Assembly (NCBI GenBank): GCA_963627615.1
Contig: CAVGBV010000039.1
Coordinates: forward strand, 1-21,700
Direction of reading: 5' to 3'
DNA: 21,700 bases
DNA from: Faecimorpha sp963627615
GTDB lineage: Bacteria > Bacillota > Clostridia > Lachnospirales > Bianqueaceae
Under the pieces are notes generated by a model. That model was not told the DNA's origin and did no database searches. It worked only from the letters and a program-made list of their open reading frames with translations. Position 1 is the first letter of the stretch; each line of letters starts with the position of its first letter. Below, in pieces: positions 1-7,458 of the stretch. The position numbers and the translations under genes are program-made.

Positions 1-341
1 GCGAAAATCAAGAAAACTACGTGAGTGACGCAATTTCTTAAACGGCTGTTTTCAGCCTTATATGTTCTTACGCACTCACGACTTACATAGAAAAAGCGGG
101 CTCCCGACACAGTAAAACACACTTTATCACAGGCTCGGAGGGCCTCGATTTTATGTCCGTTTTTTGCGTCATGAAAATAGATTTTTCGGCTTCCTTTATC
201 AAAGTAGAAGTTGATCGGGACCGCATAGGGATAGCCCTCTACACCGTTTACGGCCAGAACGCCGCGGCGGCCTTCAACCAGCAGCTGTTCTGCCGCCTCT
301 GTGCCGATCTCATTCTTCTTTTTCCGAATTGCTCGAAACAT
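1..341 (-). CDS. PNPOx/NimA-like flavin-binding split-barrel protein, partial, 3' part disrupted
   Basis: The reading frame starts at an ATG (341-339) with an AGGAGG site 7 nt upstream and stays open to the window edge, 113 codons. The N-terminal ~78 residues (starts MFRAIRKKKNEIG, then GVLAVNG, GYPYAVPINFYF, KIYFHDAKNGHK, DKVCFTV) fit the pyridoxamine 5'-phosphate oxidase-related family, which binds FMN or heme. After FTV (about position 107) the family pattern, normally a conserved hydrophobic SVVVFG-type strand, is missing. The frame instead reads through a palindromic segment with basic, low-information residues. It lies 15 nt downstream of the ttcA-like gene, so it is probably the last gene of that operon. 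Either an insertion or rearrangement broke the gene, or this is a divergent end. The family call is good; an intact product is doubtful. Confidence 0.6.
   Translation of the reverse strand, partial: MFRAIRKKKNEIGTEAAEQLLVEGRRGVLAVNGVEGYPYAVPINFYFDKGSRKIYFHDAKNGHKIEALRACDKVCFTVSGARFFYVSRECVRTYKAENSRLRNCVTHVVFLIF
20..80. repeat. Imperfect palindrome inside the broken 3' end of the PNPOx gene
   Basis: CGTGAGTG at 20-27 is the exact reverse complement of CACTCACG at 73-80, and the adjoining ACG/CG bases extend the symmetry. In the middle is a small hairpin, GGCTG-TTTT-CAGCC. The structure lies in the segment that replaces the expected C-terminal half of the PNPOx gene. It could be the end of an inserted element or a dispersed intergenic repeat. 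No transposase is visible in this window. Confidence 0.5.
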
Positions 342-356
342 GGTATATCCTCCTAT

Positions 357-1208
357 TTACACATCGGCGTCATCATAATGATCCAAAAATGAATACAATT
401 TGCCGTTTGTTTTGTAGCCTGGGAAGGTGTCGAGATGAACCGCGTGAATACTGTTGAAAATACTTTTTTCGATATTCGGATTTTCCCGCTTCAGGCGGCG
501 GATCAATGTTTTGATCTCCTGGCGTTTGGAACCGCCTCCGCCGTTATCGCACATGGTGCAGTTTTCAGTAAAGCGGCAGGCGCATTGAATAAATTCCAGA
601 TCGTTATAGCGTTTCCAGGCCAGAATATCATCTTCATGGACGCAATACAGGGGACGGATCAGTTCCATTCCCTCGAAGTGCTGGCTATGCAGCTTCGGGA
701 GCATTGCCTGAAGCTGTGAACCGTAGAACATTCCCATTACGGTAGTCTCTATGACATCACTGAAGTGATGTCCCAGAGCGATCTTGTTGCAGCCCAGTTC
801 TTTAGCTTTATTGTAAAGGTGTCCCCGCCGCATTCTGGCGCATAGATAACAGGGGGATTTGTCCGTGCTGTTCGCGATCTCGAAAATATTGGTCTCAAAA
901 ATAGTAATAGGAATGCGCAGAAGCAGGGCGTTGCTTTCGATTTTCTGACGGTTGATTTCGTTATAACCGGGATCCATGACGAGGAAAACAAGCTCAAAGG
1001 GAATCTCGCTGATGCGCTGCAGCATTTGCATCAGCTTGGCCATCAGCATAGAATCCTTGCCGCCGGAGATACAGACAGCGATTTTATCTCCGGCCTGAAT
1101 CAGTTCATACCGCTTTACCGCTGCCACAAAGGGATTCCATATTTCCTTGCGGAATTTTTTTATAAGACTTCGTTCAATAGACTGATACGGTTCTAATGTT
1201 TTGCTCAT
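357..1208 (-). CDS. ttcA: TtcA-like tRNA 2-thiocytidine synthetase family protein (PP-loop ATPase)
   Basis: The 283-residue protein is an N-type ATP pyrophosphatase. The PP-loop SGGKDS sits at residues 48-53 and activates the target cytidine by adenylation. Cysteines C120 and C123 (CYLC) and a later cluster C209/C211/C217/C220 correspond in position to the three cysteines that hold the 4Fe-4S cluster in TtcA, the enzyme making 2-thiocytidine at tRNA position 32. GHHFSDVIET matches the conserved GHHxxDxxET motif of the family. The ATG overlaps the TGA of the upstream cysteine desulfurase (ATGA), and the AAGGAG site lies inside that gene, so translation is probably coupled. The neighbour could supply the sulfur. 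The family call is firm; the exact tRNA nucleotide is inferred. Confidence 0.85.
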   Translation of the reverse strand: MSKTLEPYQSIERSLIKKFRKEIWNPFVAAVKRYELIQAGDKIAVCISGGKDSMLMAKLMQMLQRISEIPFELVFLVMDPGYNEINRQKIESNALLLRIPITIFETNIFEIANSTDKSPCYLCARMRRGHLYNKAKELGCNKIALGHHFSDVIETTVMGMFYGSQLQAMLPKLHSQHFEGMELIRPLYCVHEDDILAWKRYNDLEFIQCACRFTENCTMCDNGGGGSKRQEIKTLIRRLKRENPNIEKSIFNSIHAVHLDTFPGYKTNGKLYSFLDHYDDADV

Positions 1209-2326
1209 TTTGTCAACTCCTTATAGCAGGTGTCAAACGCTTTTAAAAACTGTGAGATTTCCTCTTCGGTTGTCAGATGACTGAGACTGATCCGCCAGGA
1301 GGACAGAGCGTTCTTGCGATCCCGGCTGACCGCGAAGACCGCCCGGGAAGGCGTGCCCTCAACGGAACAGGCGGATTTGACCGAAACACAGACTCCGGCG
1401 GCGTCCAGGGCCGCCTGAAAGGCACTTGCCTTTACACCCTGCACACTGAGGTTCAAAATATGAGGAACGGCCGCGTCAGGGCTGTTGATGCGTACCTTCG
1501 GATACGCGGACAAAGCGGTTCTGAGAGCCGTATTGCGTGCGGCAACGATTTGGTTCCGCTCGGAAAGGGTATCCAGAGCCAAGGTAAGCGCGGTATCGAG
1601 CGCAGCCGCGAGAGACAGCGTGGGAGTTCCGCTCCTATAGAGGGTTGTGCTGACACCGCCGTGGATCAGCGGCTCGATCACCAGATCTTTGCGTTTCAAA
1701 AGGATGCCGCTTCCGTTCAAACCGTAAAATTTGTGAGCGGCAAAAGAAGCGGTATCGATGCCATCAAAAGAAAAATCAACCTTTCCGATAGCCTGTGTGG
1801 CATCGACATGCAGACGGCAGTTCGGATAGTCCTGTAATATGTCCGCAATCTCGTGGATGGGCTGAACCGTACCAAGCTCGCTGTCAACCGCACAGACAGC
1901 GACAAGCACCGTATCCTTGCGCAATAATTCCCGCAGATGCGCGAGGTCAATTTTGCCGTCCCTGTCGATATTTACGAGGTCGATCTCATAGCCCTGTTCC
2001 TGCAGATACGTCAGCGAGCCGCTTACTGAAGCGTGTTCCAACGGTGTGGAAATGATGTGTCTGCCGTAATGGCGGGTGGCACGCGCGATTCCTTTAATCC
2101 CCAGATTGTTTGCTTCGCTTGCGCCGGAGGTGTAAATGATTTCGGAAGGGTGCACGCCAAGACGCGCGGCAATCGAGTCTGTAATCTGAGACAGAGCGTC
2201 TTTGGCTGCCCTTCCGGCGCAGTGATTGGAATTAGGATTGCCGATATAGGTTCTTTCGGTGCGGCAGAAGCGGTCGAGTACGGCGGCATCGACCGGCGTA
2301 TTGGCACAGTAGTCAAGATAAATCAT
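1205..2326 (-). CDS. Cysteine desulfurase, NifS/IscS-like (class V aminotransferase fold)
   Basis: This 373-residue PLP enzyme removes sulfur from cysteine as an enzyme-bound persulfide. Visible landmarks are the N-terminal MIYLDYCANTP (usual form YLDxAATTP), H98 in LEHAS (ring-stacking position), D175 in HVDATQ, the PLP lysine K199 in AAHKFYG, and the catalytic cysteine near residue 320 in SACSVEG. The start is an ATG with TAGGAG upstream that overlaps the TGA of tcdA (ATGA). The stop overlaps the start of the ttcA-like gene in the same way. Lying between two tRNA-modification genes, it is likely the sulfur donor for TtcA and perhaps a partner of TcdA, as CsdA is for CsdL in E. coli (known there, inferred here). 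No IscU scaffold gene is adjacent. Confidence 0.9.
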   Translation of the reverse strand: MIYLDYCANTPVDAAVLDRFCRTERTYIGNPNSNHCAGRAAKDALSQITDSIAARLGVHPSEIIYTSGASEANNLGIKGIARATRHYGRHIISTPLEHASVSGSLTYLQEQGYEIDLVNIDRDGKIDLAHLRELLRKDTVLVAVCAVDSELGTVQPIHEIADILQDYPNCRLHVDATQAIGKVDFSFDGIDTASFAAHKFYGLNGSGILLKRKDLVIEPLIHGGVSTTLYRSGTPTLSLAAALDTALTLALDTLSERNQIVAARNTALRTALSAYPKVRINSPDAAVPHILNLSVQGVKASAFQAALDAAGVCVSVKSACSVEGTPSRAVFAVSRDRKNALSSWRISLSHLTTEEEISQFLKAFDTCYKELTK

Positions 2327-3093
2327 GCTTTGCGGCTCCTATACCCGGTGAGGTCCTTGATGACTTCTCCTGCGATAATCAGGCCGACGACAGAAGGAAC
2401 AAAGGCATTGCTGCCGGGAACCTGGCGGCGCTGTGTGCATTTCCGCGCGGTTCCGGGCGGGCAGATACAGTGGGCACGGCAGCTGATCGCCATATCATCT
2501 ATCGGCGTGATCGGCGGTTCCTTGGAATATACCACCTTTAATTTTTTGATGCCTCTGCGCTTCAGCTCATAGCGCATAACCTTCGCGAGCGGACATACGG
2601 ACGTTTTATAGAGATCCGTCACTTCAAAAGCGGTCGGATCGACTTTGTTGCCGGCTCCCATGGAACTGATGATGGGCGTACCGGCAGCGTCGGCATTGAC
2701 AACAAGCGCGATTTTCCCTGTTACGGTATCAATGGCATCGACGATATAATCGTACTGCGTGAAATCAAACTGCTGCGCGGTATCCGGAGTATAAAAAGTT
2801 TTATAGGTGTTGACGACCGCGTCCGGATTGATCTCATGGATCCTTTCTGCGGCAACGTCCACTTTATATTTTCCAACGGTCTTACGCGTCGCGTAGATCT
2901 GCCGGTTGATATTGGTCAGACAGACCTTGTCATCATCGATAAGATCCACCGTTCCCACGCCGGAACGGATGAGCGCCTCCACAGTATAACCGCCAACGCC
3001 GCCGATGCCAAATACAGCGACACGGGAAGCGGCTAATTTTTCCATTGCTTCTTTACCGAATAACAGCTCGGTTCTTGAAAATTGATTCAGCAT
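2323..3093 (-). CDS. tcdA: tRNA threonylcarbamoyladenosine dehydratase (TcdA/CsdL, E1-like ThiF family)
   Basis: The 256-residue protein has an N-terminal nucleotide-binding motif GIGGVGG (residues 29-35), followed by IDDDKVCLTNINRQ, the E1-like adenylation signature, then VDAIDTVTGK. The C-terminal CICPPGTARK and SNAFVPSVVGLIIAGEV are typical of the TcdA/YgdL subgroup rather than ThiF or MoeB. TcdA uses ATP to cyclise N6-threonylcarbamoyladenosine at position 37 of ANN-decoding tRNAs to the hydantoin ct6A. It is the first gene of the operon, behind a consensus promoter. Its TGA overlaps the ATG of the cysteine desulfurase gene. Length and motif order are normal. Confidence 0.92.
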   Translation of the reverse strand: MLNQFSRTELLFGKEAMEKLAASRVAVFGIGGVGGYTVEALIRSGVGTVDLIDDDKVCLTNINRQIYATRKTVGKYKVDVAAERIHEINPDAVVNTYKTFYTPDTAQQFDFTQYDYIVDAIDTVTGKIALVVNADAAGTPIISSMGAGNKVDPTAFEVTDLYKTSVCPLAKVMRYELKRRGIKKLKVVYSKEPPITPIDDMAISCRAHCICPPGTARKCTQRRQVPGSNAFVPSVVGLIIAGEVIKDLTGYRSRKA

Positions 3094-3152
3094 GTCTTTC
3101 CTCTCTTTAATGACGATATAAACACATAAAACCTATGTGCTTAATAAGCTAT

Positions 3153-3181
3153 ATTATAAGAGCTTTTTATCGTATTGTCAA
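3153..3181 (-). promoter_or_regulatory. Consensus sigma-A promoter of the tcdA operon
   Basis: Reading the minus strand, TTGACA (3181-3176) and TATAAT (3158-3153) are separated by exactly 17 bp, a perfect consensus. The start codon of tcdA is ~60 bp downstream. A 6-bp inverted repeat CACATA/TATGTG (3123-3128/3134-3139) lies in the predicted 5' leader and could be an operator or small hairpin. Confidence 0.85.
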
Positions 3182-3324
3182 GGGCGGCCCGCCTATGATC
3201 GGCCTATTTCAAAGATGACGCAAAGTTTCACTGCAGAAAGTATTAAAGTCGGAATAATCAACTATAAAGTAATTTAGTAAGAAGAACTTTTCTAAAAAAA
3301 TTCGGCATGGATGGGTGCTTTCTA

Positions 3325-3353
3325 TTGACTCGATTGATGGATTGTACTATAAT
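3325..3353 (+). promoter_or_regulatory. Sigma-A promoter of the surface-protein operon
   Basis: TTGACT (3325-3330) and TATAAT (3348-3353) have a 17-bp spacer. Transcription would begin near 3360, giving a leader of about 86 nt before the first gene. Confidence 0.8.
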
Positions 3354-3361
3354 TTCGGGAG

Positions 3362-3403
3362 AATAGCAGCAGTTGCTGCCGCTATTACTACCGGAAGTTC
3401 CGG
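3362..3403 (+). promoter_or_regulatory. Two hairpins at the extreme 5' end of the surface-operon mRNA
   Basis: AATAGC-A-GCAG / CTGC-C-GCTATT (3362-3386) forms an 11-position stem with one mismatch and a 3-nt loop. CCGGAA/TTCCGG (3391-3396/3398-3403) follows directly. There is no T-run, so these are not terminators. A stem starting within a few nt of the predicted transcription start would be expected to stabilise a transcript (inference). Confidence 0.5.
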
Positions 3404-3445
3404 ATATACAATTAGAAAAATATGCGAGGAAAGGAGGGGATTTCT

Positions 3446-4036
3446 ATGAAGCGCAGCATGAGTGGAAAAGCACTTGTGGGTCTGCTGGCGATTGTGCTGG
3501 TGATTGGTTGTGCAGTCGGCGGGACGGTGGCGTGGCTGGTTTCAAAGCCAGCGGCGATTACGAATACCTTTACCGTAGGTGATATCAATGCTACCCTGGG
3601 CGAGACGGATAACACTTATCACATCGTTCCTGGTGTAAACATTTCTAAGGATCCTGTGGCGACAGTCAAGGCGAAGAGTGAGGATTGTTATCTGTTTGTA
3701 CAGGTTACGGAGGAAAACTGGCCGGAGTTCAAGGAGACAGTCGATGGTAAGGAAGTCCGTAAGGTTAACTACCAGATCGACGATACCGTCTGGACGCCAT
3801 TGGAAGGCCATGAAGGTGTGTACTACTGTGTGGTTGACAAAGACGATACAGCGGATCAGGTCTTCAATATCCTGAAGGATCGGCAGGTTACTGTCAGCAG
3901 CAACCTGACCAAGGAAGAAGTGAATGAGGTTCAGGTTCAGCCGAAACTGACCTTCACCGTTTACGCGGTTCAGAAGGCACAGATTGCGGACGCTGCCAAG
4001 GCTTGGGAGGTAGCGACGGCCAAGGCTGGTCAGTAA
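3446..4036 (+). CDS. SipW-dependent signal peptide protein, TasA/camelysin-like fibre candidate
   Basis: The start at 3446 is chosen because AAGGAGGGGA lies directly upstream, giving 196 residues. The N-terminus MKRSMSGKALVGLLAI plus the hydrophobic core and GGTVAWLVSK, followed by TNTFTVGDI, is the class of signal region processed by SipW-type peptidases and found on TasA and camelysin. The mature part has the family-like pattern PGVNISKDPVATVKAKSEDCYLFVQV, a beta-sandwich edge seen in TasA-like proteins. TasA forms extracellular fibres in Bacillus biofilms; a structural fibre role here is an inference. It is the first gene of a three-gene unit. The third gene encodes another protein of the same signal class. 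No SipW peptidase is encoded in the window. Confidence 0.8.
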   Translation: MKRSMSGKALVGLLAIVLVIGCAVGGTVAWLVSKPAAITNTFTVGDINATLGETDNTYHIVPGVNISKDPVATVKAKSEDCYLFVQVTEENWPEFKETVDGKEVRKVNYQIDDTVWTPLEGHEGVYYCVVDKDDTADQVFNILKDRQVTVSSNLTKEEVNEVQVQPKLTFTVYAVQKAQIADAAKAWEVATAKAGQ

Positions 4037-4052
4037 ATCTTAAATTTCGCGA

Positions 4053-4140
4053 GTACATAGGTTTGTACAAGAGCGGGCTGCTCCCTTCGGGGAGCAGTCA
4101 TAGGAGAGTACCCGACAGGAGGCGGATGCGATCCTATGAC
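4053..4140 (+). promoter_or_regulatory. Structured intergenic leader upstream of the 1094-residue surface gene
   Basis: Three stems follow one another in the 137-nt gap. GTACA/TGTAC (4053-4057/4064-4068) comes first. CTGCTCCC-TTCG-GGGAGCAG (4078-4097) is an 8-bp perfect stem closed by a stable UUCG tetraloop. GTCATAGGA/TCCTATGAC (4097-4105/4132-4140) is a perfect 9-bp stem enclosing 26 nt with AGGAGGCGG. No U-run follows, so it is not a standard terminator. It could set the ratio of small to large protein by attenuation, RNA processing or hiding a ribosome site. The function is inferred; the pairing is directly visible. Confidence 0.55.
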
Positions 4141-4173
4141 TTGGACGATACGGAGAAAAAGGAGTGAACTGCG

Positions 4174-7100
4174 ATGAAACATATACAGAAAATACTGGCG
4201 CAGCTGCTGGCGGTGCTGCTGGTTATTACCGCGTGTGTTCCTGCCACGTTGGTGGGGCATGCGCTGGAAACGGAGGATACCGCGGAGAATCAGTCACAGT
4301 CCACAGAGGATTCTGAGGCAGATACCGAAGAAAATGATGCTGAGGAGGACGATTCCAAGGGAAATGACGAGATGCTGACACAGCAAAAACCAGTGGTCAC
4401 TGACGAAACATATACCATTCGGTTTGAGCTGGACGGCGGTTTTTTCAGCGACAGAAATGGCGGAGAAGATAGTGTTACTGCCGCGATTGGACAGAATATC
4501 ATCCTCCCGGAGGCACCGGAAAAGGAGGAACGCAGCTTTGCGGGCTGGCTTTCCGCGCGGACTGGGGAGATCTATGAGGCAGACAGCGGCTATGTGGTCG
4601 TTGCTGACGATACTCTTACCGCCCAATGGAACATGCTCCAGCTGCTGGATGTGGACGCGGTTCCGCAAGACGGCAGTGCGATGAATGAGGCGGAGTGTAT
4701 GGTTGCGCCTATTTCGGAGGCAAGTCAGGCCGATGTGGAGACAGCCGTTAATAATGCTTTTGAAGGAGACACCGTGGAGGCACGTAATGTCATGGCGGTG
4801 GACATCAGTTTTATTGGAGATTCCGGAGAGGAGTTGCAGCCGGTCGACGGAGAGAGCGTACCTGTGACGCTGACGGTTCCGCAGGCATATGTGGAGGACG
4901 CGGCCTTTCTGGTGGCGTTCCATATGGTGGAGCAGGAGGATGGCAGCTATTTCGCGGAGCCGGTGCAGTATGTGGCCTGCACGGATGGTGAGCAGAAGCT
5001 TCAATTCGGTGCTACAGGTTTTTCTATCTATGCGGTAGCGGCAGTAGGCAAAAAGGATACGGATGCGGAATCGGTACTGATCCGGGACAATGGAACAGAC
5101 TCCGTGATCTACGAAATCGCAGAAGAGCAGAGCCAGGTATTCTTCTTCCTGGATGAGAACGCCGCAAACTACACATATCACCGGTATACCTGGACGATTG
5201 AGGGAAATGACGATACGGTTCGAGCCTATGCTACCTCGATCTATTTTCAGGATAAGGACACGGCAACGGATATTTCCAATAACTATCAGTATCCGTGGCT
5301 GTCTGTGGACGCTCTGCGGCCCGGGCAGGTTACTGTCACTGTGAACTATTACTGCTACAATGGAAACAACTGGTGGAGGCCTACAGGAACCGTAGAATCC
5401 GGCACAATGAAATTTACATTGATCGTTACGGAGAAGGAAAACGGTCTTGCCATTGAGAATCATATCCCGGAAAACGGTACTTTGAAGCCGGTATGGCGTG
5501 GGACCAAGGCCAACACAATTGTGGATCACTATGTTTGGAACAAGTGGCACTTCTACACATATAACCATGGCGACGGTTCCCCTGAGGCCAAGCCGACCAA
5601 GGTGACAATTGACAACGCGGCCATTTTGTCGGACGGTTCCATCAACGTGGCCATTGATGCCGGCGGCATTAGCCAGGAATTGGATGCCCAAGGAAATGAT
5701 GTTCTGTGCATTAAGTTTTACACTTGCACAGCCTATGACGAAGATGGAAATGAACTTGGCACGACGACGCATCGTGTGGAATACGGTGAGGACGTTCTGA
5801 ATGGCGGCTTTGAGTATCCGGAGATCCCGAGCGGGAGCGGTTATGCTTTTGCCAATGGAACTCGTCAGCTTTTCTGGAAAACGACGGCTCCGGGCGATGG
5901 CAGCACATTGGGCCAGGATGTGGAGATATGCAATGATAGTGCAGGGAATCCTTATCTGACCTCCGGTTCCACAGCTTACGAGGGAAAACAGTATGCGGAG
6001 CTGAATGCGGAAAAAGCAGGCTCCCTCTATCAGGACGTACTGACAGCGCCCGGAGCGCAGCTCTCCTGGTCATTTGCGCATCGCAGCCGTAGAGGAACCG
6101 GCGTCAATGTTATGTATCTGATTATCGCGGCCAGCAAGGATGCCCAGAATATTACGAACCAGAGGGAGATCAACGAGCTGATCAGCAAATTTGCCGGAGA
6201 CGGTGTGAGCGTATCGCACAACGGCGGAATCTTTAAGCTGTGGAAGTTTGAAGGCAACGAATTATACTGGCAGGAGCATTCCGGTACTTATAAGGTGCCG
6301 GATGGGCAGTACGCCACCCGATTTTTCTTTGTATCCGCTACCGGATCCACCCTGGGCAATCTGGTTGACGGTATTCACTTTAATGAGTCCGCAAGCTATG
6401 TCATAGAGTATTATCTCAACGGCGCACGGCTGGATGATCTGACAGAGATCTCCAACGCGGAGCTGGACAGTGTTGTTACACCGGCTCATACCGGAGACAG
6501 CGCCCTGCAGAACGCGTTTTTGACCAGCTCTACGATCAATGGGGTAATCAATTATGGCGGTACGACCCTGAGTATTAAATCAAGAGAAAGTATAGATACC
6601 GAGTATGAGGATTGCAGAAATGTTCTGCGGCTGTACTATACGACAGGTATGCTCTCGGTACGGAAAGAAGTGGAGATTGAGGGTTGGGAAGATCTGACAG
6701 AAGAGGAAAAGTCCGCGGTCAATGGTACCGAAGGCTATACGGCCAATTTTCAGCTCTATGACGGTACCGAGGTCGTGGCGACGGCTTCCGTTAAGATCGA
6801 CCTGATCGAATATGCCCATAAGACTGCGGTCGCTGTGTTTATGGACGCGAAGGATTCTACCAAGGCCTTTGCTCCGGAGGCCAATCACAGTTACCGTGTG
6901 GTAGAGAGTACGCCGAACGTAGATGACGTGCTATTCCGTATTTATAGGCAGGAAATCACTTACACCCCTGCTTCTCAGGACGGCACAGAGAGCGGACGGA
7001 TCCAGACGGACGGCGCCGGTACGGGTTCCTGTACCGTGAAAAACACATATTATTTAGAGCTTGGAACACTGACGATCCGAAAGGAAGGCTGGCAGCCGAT

Positions 7101-7458
7101 CGATGAAAATCAGACCTTCGTCTATCGGGTCCAGGGAGTGGATTTTTATACTAAAGACCGGGTGGACCTGACGGTGACGATTCATGGGAATGGCAGTACG
7201 CGGATTAACAATCTGCCGATCGGCAGCTATAAGGTTACAGAAGTTGAGAGCTGGAGCTGGCGGTATTCTCCTACAGAGAATGGCGTGATTGTCAACCTGG
7301 AGGAGGAAAATACGGTTACGTTCGATAATAAACGCGCGTCTGCAGACGATGGGGAACGCTGGCGCTGGCTCAACGGCGGCAGTTGGGCGGATAACCGTTG
7401 GCTGGACGGCAAGAGGTTGGGACCGGATGAGGAAGAAGGGAGTGAGCAGAATGACTGA
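4174..7458 (+). CDS. Large secreted multidomain surface protein (InlB repeat, jelly-roll-like region, Cna-B-like domains)
   Basis: The 1094-residue protein begins with a Sec signal peptide (MKHIQKILAQLLAV to about VGHA, residue 30), then an Asp/Glu-rich linker (~31-70). Residues ~79-154 resemble an InlB B-repeat (FELDGGFF, FAGWLS, TAQWN). A beta-rich module follows (~190-300). Residues ~541-737 (VLNGGFEYPE, YAELNAEKAGSLYQDV, LSWSFAHRSR, TRFFFVSA) look like a jelly-roll, DUF642-like carbohydrate-binding fold (tentative). Two Cna-B-like domains (~826-960 and ~962-1055) carry RKE lysines, an SYRVVE or SYKVTE glutamate and a late Asn (VKNTYY, FDNKR), the pattern for internal isopeptide bonds. The tail (RWRWLNGG, NRWLDGKR) has no LPXTG, membrane segment or charged anchor. 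The ATG follows AAAAAGGAGTG. It probably is an adhesin or fibre partner. Confidence 0.8.
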   Translation: MKHIQKILAQLLAVLLVITACVPATLVGHALETEDTAENQSQSTEDSEADTEENDAEEDDSKGNDEMLTQQKPVVTDETYTIRFELDGGFFSDRNGGEDSVTAAIGQNIILPEAPEKEERSFAGWLSARTGEIYEADSGYVVVADDTLTAQWNMLQLLDVDAVPQDGSAMNEAECMVAPISEASQADVETAVNNAFEGDTVEARNVMAVDISFIGDSGEELQPVDGESVPVTLTVPQAYVEDAAFLVAFHMVEQEDGSYFAEPVQYVACTDGEQKLQFGATGFSIYAVAAVGKKDTDAESVLIRDNGTDSVIYEIAEEQSQVFFFLDENAANYTYHRYTWTIEGNDDTVRAYATSIYFQDKDTATDISNNYQYPWLSVDALRPGQVTVTVNYYCYNGNNWWRPTGTVESGTMKFTLIVTEKENGLAIENHIPENGTLKPVWRGTKANTIVDHYVWNKWHFYTYNHGDGSPEAKPTKVTIDNAAILSDGSINVAIDAGGISQELDAQGNDVLCIKFYTCTAYDEDGNELGTTTHRVEYGEDVLNGGFEYPEIPSGSGYAFANGTRQLFWKTTAPGDGSTLGQDVEICNDSAGNPYLTSGSTAYEGKQYAELNAEKAGSLYQDVLTAPGAQLSWSFAHRSRRGTGVNVMYLIIAASKDAQNITNQREINELISKFAGDGVSVSHNGGIFKLWKFEGNELYWQEHSGTYKVPDGQYATRFFFVSATGSTLGNLVDGIHFNESASYVIEYYLNGARLDDLTEISNAELDSVVTPAHTGDSALQNAFLTSSTINGVINYGGTTLSIKSRESIDTEYEDCRNVLRLYYTTGMLSVRKEVEIEGWEDLTEEEKSAVNGTEGYTANFQLYDGTEVVATASVKIDLIEYAHKTAVAVFMDAKDSTKAFAPEANHSYRVVESTPNVDDVLFRIYRQEITYTPASQDGTESGRIQTDGAGTGSCTVKNTYYLELGTLTIRKEGWQPIDENQTFVYRVQGVDFYTKDRVDLTVTIHGNGSTRINNLPIGSYKVTEVESWSWRYSPTENGVIVNLEEENTVTFDNKRASADDGERWRWLNGGSWADNRWLDGKRLGPDEEEGSEQND

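Larger units (their letters stand above)
3094..3445. other. 352-bp divergent intergenic region between tRNA-modification and surface operons
   Basis: There is no coding sequence here. The region holds two outward-facing sigma-A promoters (3153-3181 minus, 3325-3353 plus) separated by ~140 bp. The AT-rich stretch between them (about 3182-3324) contains GACGCAAAG near 3218-3226 but no other riboswitch element. It could hold binding sites for a regulator of the surface operon, but I see no clear palindrome. Confidence 0.6.

Noticed and set aside
3190..3270. Possible c-di-GMP-I (GEMM) riboswitch upstream of the surface operon, from GATGACGCAAAG
   Set aside because: Only the GACGCAAAG stretch matches; the GGCAAACC and GGTAGC...GGGTTACCGA parts are absent, and the site lies upstream of the operon promoter, so it would not be in the transcript.
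4294..5772. 492-codon open frame on the minus strand
   Set aside because: It is antisense to the 1094-residue surface gene, lacks a ribosome site and has low-complexity, His/Arg/Cys-rich translation; it is a shadow of the codon bias of the real gene.
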